The notes beneath the pieces were generated by a model. The model made no database searches. It was not told the origin of the DNA and was given only the letters and a program-made list of their open reading frames with translations. Positions 57,764 through 64,000 of a DNA stretch of 64,000 bases are shown one piece after another. The position numbers and the translations under genes are program-made. The stretch lies in the NCBI RefSeq assembly GCF_016107545.1, contig NZ_JABASS010000012.1, forward strand, positions 1 through 64,000, written 5' to 3'. The number at the start of each line of letters is the position of its first letter. Within the stretch, counting starts at the first letter, position 1. The DNA comes from Psychrobacter namhaensis (lineage in GTDB: Bacteria; Pseudomonadota; Gammaproteobacteria; Pseudomonadales; Moraxellaceae).

Positions 57764-58066
57764 CTATACGATGGGATTATGTACCGTGACGAGTTTGGTG
57801 CCATCAGGGAATGTCGCCTCGATTTGTACTTCATCCACCATCTCGGCCACGCCTACCATGACATCATCAGCAGACAGATACGTGGCCCCCTCACTCATCA
57901 ATTCAGCGACGCTTTTGCCATCCCTTGCGCCCTCCATGAGTAGCATACTGATATAGGCAATGGCTTCAGGATAATTAAGCTTAACTCCGCGATTTTTGCG
58001 GCGCTCAGCAACCATGCCAGCAGTGAATAGCATGAGTTTGTCTTTTTCGGTGGGGGTCAGGTGCAT
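57764..58066 (-). CDS. ureA: Urease gamma subunit
   Basis: Small structural urease subunit of 100 residues, normal length. Segments [46 protein letters not shown] (in two pieces) and [24 protein letters not shown] are typical. AAGGAGTATCC precedes the ATG. It lies between ureD and ureBC. Confidence 0.98.
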   Translation of the reverse strand: MHLTPTEKDKLMLFTAGMVAERRKNRGVKLNYPEAIAYISMLLMEGARDGKSVAELMSEGATYLSADDVMVGVAEMVDEVQIEATFPDGTKLVTVHNPIV

Positions 58067-58156
58067 GGATACTCCTTATTATATTTATCATTGCATCGTC
58101 GCAGATTGAGAGGTTTTGGCACGTTAAATACGACTGTCGGGGCAGCCAACATAAAC

Positions 58157-59251
58157 TTAGGTGTCCCAAATACGCGGGCGGCAGGGCTCAAGCTGCCACC
58201 AATGCTCACGTAAGACCTCCCTGAGCTGATAAAAAGCTTCAAAACAGCCGCGCACATCTGAACCAATATAACGGACATTCACCGCTTGGCAGTTGTGAGT
58301 ACAATAAACGGGCAGTTCAGCTTGGGCAATGACTTGGCGCAATGCCACGACGGTATCGTCTAAGTAGTAGGTTAATGCCTGTTTGGTGGTCGCTTGGGCA
58401 GTCTTAGTTGACTGCGTGGTTTGGGAAGCCGATCGTGCGTGATTGTCACGCAGCTTACTCAAGCTTGGTACTGCCCAGAATGATCCATAAATGTGCTGAC
58501 CTGCTAACCCCAAATCTGACGTGAACCAGCGACTTTGGGCAGGCTGCGCCACACGCTCAGCTACGATTACTTTGCCTTCTCGATAGATATTTAACCCTGT
58601 ATGGTAATACCCTTGCAAAAACTGCTCATCGTAAGCTTGCCGCCCAAACACGCTAATCTCCCATGTCATGAGGCTAGACGAGTCTTTTAAATCAAAGCGA
58701 CTTGTTGCATGCATATTGGCATCGTTATAAATGATACTCTCTTGTGGCAGCCATTCTAAGCGAGCATGTGCCGCAAGCGTGGCTTGCACATCTTGGCTTG
58801 CATAGGTAGAGGTATCGTTTTGAGCCCCGCAGAGTTGGACAGCTTCAGTGTCATTTATAATAGCCTCGCCCTCTAACGCCGCGTTTGCGTCGAGGTTGGG
58901 CTGGGGAGCTGATTGACTCGACAAGCCTTTTGTTTTTTGGCTGACACTGTCTTTGCCATACCATTTACCCGCTCCTGGGGTGGTGATGACAGCATGGCTA
59001 TCTTGATCTAAACGCAAGTCGATGGTCAGTATGTCACCACCAGCGATACCTGCTGGCGGATACAGCATCAGTATGTGGCAAATGTCTTTCTGAATACTAG
59101 GCTCAGGATATAGGGGCCGTTGTACCATTAAAGCACCCGTGTGCTTGCGATGATACAGACGCGTCTTCAGGCCAGTGGCAGTCATACTGTTGGCAGTATC
59201 TGTGCGTTTAACAGTATCAAAACTTAATGCTAAAGAAGAAGCCCAACTCAT
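58157..59251 (-). CDS. ureD: Urease accessory protein UreD
   Basis: Urease activation chaperone binding the apo-urease with UreF and UreG. Recognised pieces are HKHTGALMVQRPLYPE (about residues 35-50), YPPAGIAGGDILTIDLRLD (about 66-84), TTPGAGKWYG and the C-terminal VNVRYIGSDVRGCFEAFYQL. At 364 residues it is longer than the usual 270-290, through two polar insertions (about 108-145, and about 290-315). The start lacks a clear ribosome binding site. It is the first gene of the cluster, about 300 bases downstream of the CTGCACCA repeats. Confidence 0.9.
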   Translation of the reverse strand: MSWASSLALSFDTVKRTDTANSMTATGLKTRLYHRKHTGALMVQRPLYPEPSIQKDICHILMLYPPAGIAGGDILTIDLRLDQDSHAVITTPGAGKWYGKDSVSQKTKGLSSQSAPQPNLDANAALEGEAIINDTEAVQLCGAQNDTSTYASQDVQATLAAHARLEWLPQESIIYNDANMHATSRFDLKDSSSLMTWEISVFGRQAYDEQFLQGYYHTGLNIYREGKVIVAERVAQPAQSRWFTSDLGLAGQHIYGSFWAVPSLSKLRDNHARSASQTTQSTKTAQATTKQALTYYLDDTVVALRQVIAQAELPVYCTHNCQAVNVRYIGSDVRGCFEAFYQLREVLREHWWQLEPCRPRIWDT

Positions 59252-60047
59252 TTTATCTACTCAGTTACTTAATTATTTAGTCAAATACGAACTAACATTT
59301 GTCAATGGTCATAGCTGCCCCATCACCACAGACTTCTGATTCACCAATGCCATTAACTGTTATTATCCATACAATCTTTATGCCAACTTATGTACACCTC
59401 CTATCAAGCGCTACTATGAGTAAGTCTTAAACTAATGATATTGCTTAGATTTTATCTATACATATTTTTCACTCAGTAACCAATTTATTTTATTCCCCCT
59501 CAAAAACTGTTCAGCGATGCGAATTTTTTTAGAGTAATATTTGTCTGCACCAAAACTGCACAATATATCACTATATCTGCACCATTTTTTACCATTTTCT
59601 CTATTTTTGCTATCCCGTCATATCAGCTACAATAATCAGCAGCAGCAAGATATTTAAGCCAGCAGATTGCCGTTATCAGGCACTCCTTGATGATAGAACC
59701 CAAAATTCCCGGACGCTTTGGTAAGGCATTTTTATTGGCGGCTTATGGGCTATCTTTATGAATAGTTTATAGATAACCCCCTTGATAAACGTGTACAGAC
59801 GCCTTATTAATAGGAAGTCACTCATGTTATTAATAGAAAGTCATTTTTCACATGAAAAGATTACTATTGCCCCCATAAAAAAGTTACCATTGGCTCAACT
59901 ATTTTTAGCGGCCTCTAGGTCGTACCATGAACTCTAGTTGGCTTTATTAACGAGCGGCAGTATTTACAATGATAAACACCAATAAAAGCTTCGCCGTTTT
60001 CTAACCTTTCGCCCTTTATTTTATGTACTTATAAACAGGACATTTTT
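59252..60047. other. Divergent region between ureD and clpP
   Basis: These 796 bases carry both promoters but no gene. The notable feature is a set of three CTGCAC elements at 59545-59584. The rest is AT-rich. Confidence 0.5.
59545..59584. promoter_or_regulatory. Three helically phased CTGCACCA elements upstream of ureD
   Basis: CTGCACCA at 59545-59552 and 59577-59584, with CTGCACAA at 59556-59563. Starts are 11 and 21 bases apart, close to whole helical turns. TGCACCA equals the NtrC half-site of enterobacteria, though NtrC sites are normally inverted, not direct. The site lies about 295-335 bases upstream of ureD, an enhancer-like distance. Confidence 0.4.
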
Positions 60048-60722
60048 ATGACAGATTATGATCGCATCACTGCCAATCCACATTTCGATATGCTAATGAG
60101 TGCGCACAATGAAGTGCAAAACACACAAGCTGCCTTAGTCCCGATGGTCGTTGAGCAATCATCACGCGGTGAACGCTCTTTTGATATTTTTTCACGCCTA
60201 TTGCGTGAGCGTGTGATCTTTTTGACCGGTCAAGTCGAAGACCACATGGCCAACCTCATTGTCGCCCAGCTGCTGTTCTTAGAAGCTGAAAACCCTGACA
60301 AGGACATTCACTTGTATATCAACTCGCCAGGCGGTTCAGTGAGTGCGGGATTGGCCATTTTTGATACCATGAACTTTATCAAGCCTGAAGTGTCAACCAT
60401 CTGTATGGGCGGTGCTTATAGCATGGGTTCATTCTTGTTGGCCGCAGGTCAAAAAGGCAAGCGCTATTCACTCGCCAACGCGCGTGTGATGATTCACCAA
60501 CCATCAGGCGGCGCACAAGGCCAAGCAACGGACATCGAAATCAATGCACGCGAAATTCTGAAAACCCGTGCTCGCTTAAATCAGATTTTAGCTGAACGTA
60601 CGGGGCAGCCAGTAGAGAAGATCGAAAAAGACGTTGAGCGTGATTTTTGGTTAGATGCGCAAGAAGCAAAAGAATACGGTTTGGTTGACGAAGTATTAGA
60701 GCGTCGCCCTGACTCTTTATAA
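60048..60722 (+). CDS. clpP: ATP-dependent Clp protease proteolytic subunit
   Basis: Serine peptidase forming a tetradecameric chamber; works with ClpX encoded next. Catalytic Ser125 is in [11 protein letters not shown] and His150 in [11 protein letters not shown]; the Asp is probably in the [15 protein letters not shown] segment. The 224 residues include an N-terminal extension of about 20 that may be a propeptide. AGGACATTTTT precedes the ATG. clpX follows by 108 bases with a hairpin between. Confidence 0.96.
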   Translation: MTDYDRITANPHFDMLMSAHNEVQNTQAALVPMVVEQSSRGERSFDIFSRLLRERVIFLTGQVEDHMANLIVAQLLFLEAENPDKDIHLYINSPGGSVSAGLAIFDTMNFIKPEVSTICMGGAYSMGSFLLAAGQKGKRYSLANARVMIHQPSGGAQGQATDIEINAREILKTRARLNQILAERTGQPVEKIEKDVERDFWLDAQEAKEYGLVDEVLERRPDSL

Positions 60723-60740
60723 TATTGAGATAAAAACCTT

Positions 60741-60788
60741 GTTAAGCATCGAATGCCTTGGCGTATAAGCGCTGGCATTCGTGTTAAC
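60741..60788 (+). other. Long hairpin between clpP and clpX
   Basis: CGAATGCC (60750-60757) pairs with GGCATTCG (60774-60781), an inner GCG/CGC pairs, and outer GTTAA/TTAAC (60741-60745 and 60784-60788) closes the structure. There is no T-run directly after it, so it looks like partial termination or mRNA processing rather than a simple terminator. Confidence 0.5.
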
Positions 60789-60830
60789 CATTAGAATATT
60801 TTTAAGCGTTAAATTTTAGGAGCGCCTTTT

Positions 60831-62105
60831 ATGGCAGAAGATACTACCCCGCATTGCTCGTTTTGCGGCAAAGCCAAAAGCGATGTACAGCAGCTGATTG
60901 CTGCTGACGATGCCAATATCTGTAATGAATGTATTGAGCTGTGTACCGATTTAATCGCAGACAGTGCTGAAGACGGTGATGACGATAGCGACATTGATAC
61001 CTCATGGGTCAATAAAAAGCTACCAACGCCAAAAGAGTTGCGCGCCAAGCTTGATGAGTATGTCATCGGTCAAGACGCTGCCAAAAAAGCCCTGTCTGTT
61101 GCCGTTTATAACCATTATAAACGCTTAAAAGTGAGTCAAACGTTAGCCAGTGACAGCAAAAAAGCCAAGATCGGTGCTGACGATGCGATGGTCGAGTTGG
61201 CCAAAAGTAATATCTTACTGATCGGTCCAACCGGTTCTGGTAAGACACTGCTTGCGCAAACGCTAGCGCGTCTACTTGATGTACCCTTTGCCATGGCTGA
61301 TGCCACGACTTTGACCGAAGCGGGTTATGTCGGTGAAGACGTTGAAAACATCGTGCAAAAACTGTTGCAAGCATCAGACTATGATGTGAGCAAAGCTGAG
61401 CAAGGCATCATCTACATTGATGAGATCGATAAAATCAGCAAAAAAGGCGACAACCCTTCTATCACCCGCGATGTATCAGGTGAAGGCGTACAGCAAGCCC
61501 TGCTAAAACTAATCGAAGGTACCGTTGCTGCCATTCCACCGCATGGTGGTCGCAAGCATCCACAGCAAGAGCTTATCCAAGTGGATACCAGCAACATCTT
61601 AATCATCGTTGGTGGCGCGTTTGCCGGTCTTGATAAAGTCATTCAGCAGCGTACGGAAAAAGGCGGTATTGGCTTTAACGCGGATGTCAGCTCAAAAGAT
61701 GACAGCCGTCGCAGCTCAGATTTGCTGCAGCAAGTTGAGCCAGAGGATTTGATCAAATTTGGTCTGATTCCTGAGCTGATCGGTCGTTTGCCTGTGCTAG
61801 CTGCCCTACAAGAGCTTGATGAGGAAGCATTGGTACAAATTCTCACTGAGCCCAAAAACGCTCTGGTTAAGCAATATAAGTATCTCTTTGATATGGAAGG
61901 CGCTGAAATCAGTTTCACTCAAGAAGCGCTTGATGCGATTGCCAAAAAAGCCATGGAACGCAAAACAGGTGCTCGTGGTTTGCGTTCTATCGTAGAAAAC
62001 GCCCTGCTTGAGACGATGTATGAGCTTCCTTCTATGAAAGACGCCAAAACCGTCATGGTTGATGCAGAAGTGATTAATGAAGGTAAAATTCCAAAAATTG
62101 CTTAA
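60831..62105 (+). CDS. clpX: ATP-dependent Clp protease unfoldase ClpX
   Basis: AAA+ unfoldase that feeds substrates to ClpP. The N-terminal zinc domain has CSFCGK and CNECIELC (about residues 6-37). Walker A is [13 protein letters not shown] (about 130-142), Walker B is [10 protein letters not shown] (about 193-202), and [19 protein letters not shown] is the sensor 2 region. The 424 residues match E. coli. AGGAGCGCC precedes the ATG. A terminator follows at 62161. Confidence 0.97.
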   Translation: MAEDTTPHCSFCGKAKSDVQQLIAADDANICNECIELCTDLIADSAEDGDDDSDIDTSWVNKKLPTPKELRAKLDEYVIGQDAAKKALSVAVYNHYKRLKVSQTLASDSKKAKIGADDAMVELAKSNILLIGPTGSGKTLLAQTLARLLDVPFAMADATTLTEAGYVGEDVENIVQKLLQASDYDVSKAEQGIIYIDEIDKISKKGDNPSITRDVSGEGVQQALLKLIEGTVAAIPPHGGRKHPQQELIQVDTSNILIIVGGAFAGLDKVIQQRTEKGGIGFNADVSSKDDSRRSSDLLQQVEPEDLIKFGLIPELIGRLPVLAALQELDEEALVQILTEPKNALVKQYKYLFDMEGAEISFTQEALDAIAKKAMERKTGARGLRSIVENALLETMYELPSMKDAKTVMVDAEVINEGKIPKIA

Positions 62106-62160
62106 TTTTTTATTGAGTTAATATAGCCAGCTATTATTTACTGGCTATTAACATACAAGA

Positions 62161-62194
62161 AGCGTCTGGCATCCTGTGCTCAGACGCTTTTTTT
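62161..62194 (+). terminator. Terminator after clpX
   Basis: AGCGTCTG (62161-62168) and CAGACGCT (62181-62188) with a run of seven T. A further inverted repeat, TAGCCAG/CTGGCTA (62124-62147), lies between the clpX stop and it. Confidence 0.85.
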
Positions 62195-62376
62195 GTGTCT
62201 GCCTTGGCGGCTGTTTAGTAATTATAAAATGACAGCAGCGTTTATCAATCGCCACCAGTCATGCATACCATTCATGCTAAGGTAGATAGCCTGTCACGCT
62301 CGTTTTTGGCTTATATGCTCCATCGCATGTGGCCTATATGAATACCGATTATTAATAAGACAAAGGATTGTTTATT

Positions 62377-63402
62377 ATGTTTAACCATGTCACTGCTATG
62401 GCGTCTTCGTTACGTCAACACTTGCCCTTTTCTACACCCAGTAGACAAAATAACGATATTGCCCCTTATTACCGTGACCATGTCGCTGCTATCACTGGCG
62501 CAGGCTCTGGCATGGGACGCGAGCTGGCGATTCATTTGGCACAAATGGGCTGCCATGTTGCGCTCTCTGATATCAACAGTGAGCAGCTGACTGCGACCAA
62601 ACAGTTACTCGTCGGTTACGATATTAAAGTCACAACGACCGTACTGGATGTTTCAGACAATAAAGCCGTGCAAGCTTGGGCTGATAGCGTGATGAGCGAT
62701 CACGGCAAAGTAAATTTTATCTTTAATAATGCAGGCGTGGCACTGTCTTCAACGGTAGAGGGCTGTAGCATTAGCGAGCTTGAGTGGGTGATGGACATCA
62801 ATTTTTGGGGCGTGGTTTATGGCACCAAGGCGTTTTTACCCTTAATCAAGAACAGCGTCAAACAAAGCGAAGTGACGAGTGATAGTAGTGATGGGAGTAA
62901 GGACAGCAAACCGCGCCAGTTTGCTGAACATGGTCATATCATCAATGTCTCAAGTTTATTTGGTCTGACCGCCCAACCATCGCAGTCTGCCTATAATTCG
63001 AGCAAATTTGCCGTCCGTGGCTTTACAGAAAGCTTGCGCCAAGAGTTAGAAATACAGCACTGCGGCGTTTCAGCGACCTGTGTCCATCCAGGCGGTATCA
63101 AAACCAATATTGCTAATAACGCACGCGGTAATGACAGCGTCAGTGATATTGGCATGCATACTGGTGACAAAGCCATTAAGAGTTTTAACAAGCTGTTAAA
63201 ATTCGATGCCAGCGACGCAGCTTGGATTATTCTGCATGCGGCAGCGACCGATCAGCCTCGCTGTTTGATTGGCAATGACGCTAAAACGGTTGACGCGGTA
63301 CAACGAGCATTCCCCTCACATTACAGTCAAGTGCTAAATGGCGTCAATAAGGTAACGCGTAAATTAAAACCGCGTCGTCATAGACATTCCAAACACGGCT
63401 AA
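62377..63402 (+). CDS. Short-chain dehydrogenase/reductase
   Basis: SDR-family oxidoreductase of about 341 residues. The cofactor motif is AAITGAGSGMGRELAIHL (about residues 33-50), followed by NNAGVAL (about 113-119), the serine of INVSSLFGLTA and the Tyr-x3-Lys of SAYNSSKFAVRG (about 206-217), so the catalytic set looks complete. A Ser/Asp-rich insertion of about 25 residues precedes the Ser. The substrate is unknown. ATG at 62377 follows AAAGGA by nine bases; a TTG at 62368 is less likely. It stands alone after clpX. Confidence 0.88.
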   Translation: MFNHVTAMASSLRQHLPFSTPSRQNNDIAPYYRDHVAAITGAGSGMGRELAIHLAQMGCHVALSDINSEQLTATKQLLVGYDIKVTTTVLDVSDNKAVQAWADSVMSDHGKVNFIFNNAGVALSSTVEGCSISELEWVMDINFWGVVYGTKAFLPLIKNSVKQSEVTSDSSDGSKDSKPRQFAEHGHIINVSSLFGLTAQPSQSAYNSSKFAVRGFTESLRQELEIQHCGVSATCVHPGGIKTNIANNARGNDSVSDIGMHTGDKAIKSFNKLLKFDASDAAWIILHAAATDQPRCLIGNDAKTVDAVQRAFPSHYSQVLNGVNKVTRKLKPRRHRHSKHG

Positions 63403-63737
63403 ATGCTTTAGTTCCACAGGCCTTATTTGTAAAAGTGAGCTTAAACACTGTCTATGTTTGAGCTCCTTTTTAGTTTATGGCCGATTGATGTGGCCTCTTA
63501 AGACTATTTTTTACGTCTTACAACATTAAAGACCACCTACTTTAAACCAAATACACTTTACGTATTTATATACTAAAATGATTTATATTTGATACAATTA
63601 TGTTTCTAGCAAATTACAGGTTGATTACTTGGCTATTTAATATCTTGATAAAATCAAGTTAGACAGAGCCATTATGGTCCTTAATCTATCATAGAAATAT
63701 ATATTTAGATATTATTTTTTATAATAAGGATATTCCA
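63403..63737. other. Intergenic region with a terminator
   Basis: These 335 bases hold the SDR gene terminator (63437-63472) and then the AT-rich upstream region of the last gene. Nothing else was recognised. Confidence 0.4.
63437..63472 (+). terminator. Terminator after the SDR gene
   Basis: GAGCTTAAAC (63437-63446) pairs with GTTTGAGCTC (63456-63465) with one T-G pair, followed by CTTTTTA. Confidence 0.7.
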
Positions 63738-64000
63738 ATGAAAATACTTCTGCGAGCCAATGCTTCTCTGCTCATGGCGGCTATCCTCGCTATCAGTGCC
63801 ACTAGCATTACAGCGTGTAGCGAATCAGGTACCAAAGCGGTTGACCGTGTCGAAGAAGCTGAGGCCTTAGCTCGAGTCAAATCACTCGAAGCACGGGCCG
63901 CAGAAATTAAAGATGACATGGCGGCAAACCCAGGTGCCAAACTGAACGTCAGCATGCCAGATGCGTCAACTATCCCTGATGATGAGTATGGCGCAGCCGT
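63738..64000 (+). CDS. Start of a lipoprotein gene, truncated by the window
   Basis: ATG at 63738 with TAAGGA seven bases upstream opens a frame that runs off the end of the window (87 codons visible). Residues 1-27 form a signal peptide ending in the lipobox TSITAC, so the product is a lipoprotein. The next part (KAVDRVEEAEALARVKSLE) is helical and charged, and the visible end (about TIPDDEYGAAV) resembles the region before the first haem domain of thiosulfate dehydrogenase-type c cytochromes. That last point is a guess; no CxxCH is visible in the window. Confidence 0.7.
   Translation, partial: MKILLRANASLLMAAILAISATSITACSESGTKAVDRVEEAEALARVKSLEARAAEIKDDMAANPGAKLNVSMPDASTIPDDEYGAA

Noticed and set aside
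59252..59545. Sigma-54 promoter for ureD
   Set aside because: The only GG-N10-GC spacing found (near 59310) matches the rest of the consensus poorly.

Overview
The window looks like chromosome of a Moraxellaceae bacterium, most likely Psychrobacter. This rests on the recognised proteins, a moderate G+C content (roughly mid-40s percent by eye), the str operon order rpsL-rpsG-fusA-tuf, the ibaG-murA-hisG-hisD-hisC cluster, fadBA, and a nicotinamide salvage pair (fused NadM-Nudix next to NadV). No rRNA, tRNA, CRISPR array, insertion sequence or prophage was seen. Most of the window is housekeeping DNA with good ribosome binding sites.

Layout. 1-3941: the str operon on the minus strand, with a strong promoter and an attenuator-like leader before rpsL and a second candidate promoter before tuf. 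4275-5411: an EcsC-like protein. 6013-8997: fabB and pabB. 9134-14331: hisC, hisD, a frameshifted hisG, murA and ibaG on the minus strand. 14508-19431: an esterase, a DolP-like BON lipoprotein, yraN, then divergent rsmI and a PfkB kinase. 19546-21773: metY and nfuA. 22299-26027: NAD salvage (possible leader peptide, nadM-Nudix, nadV) followed by an SGNH hydrolase. 26140-33868: mixed genes (L31 type B, YceI, a lipoprotein, a flavoprotein, LOG, a hydrolase, an exonuclease, an M23 peptidase). 33927-35876: phoR and phoB with a clear Pho box. 35918-38707: dtd, psd, an HD hydrolase and an isochorismatase-like hydrolase.

38857-40903 is the clearest accessory locus. It is an AT-rich two-gene module inserted just beyond the fadA terminator. 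It encodes a DarT-like ADP-ribosyltransferase carrying an unusual membrane anchor and coiled-coil extension, and an overlapping downstream NADAR-family protein. DarT1/NADAR pairs are known toxin-antitoxin modules, but the membrane-tethered architecture is the part that looks unusual. A second AT-rich orphan, an HEIAH metallopeptidase-like gene, sits at 47319-48392.

41003-44560: fadA and fadB. 45321-50287: ispA, a DUF72 gene, the orphan peptidase, sodB and rdgB. 50790-52133: tig. 52347-59251: a complete urease cluster on the minus strand (ureD, ureA, a fused ureB-ureC, ureE, ureF, ureG, hupE/ureJ). 60048-62105: clpP and clpX. Then an SDR oxidoreductase and the start of a lipoprotein gene that runs off the end.

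Family names come from recognising sequence motifs. No database search or structure prediction was run.
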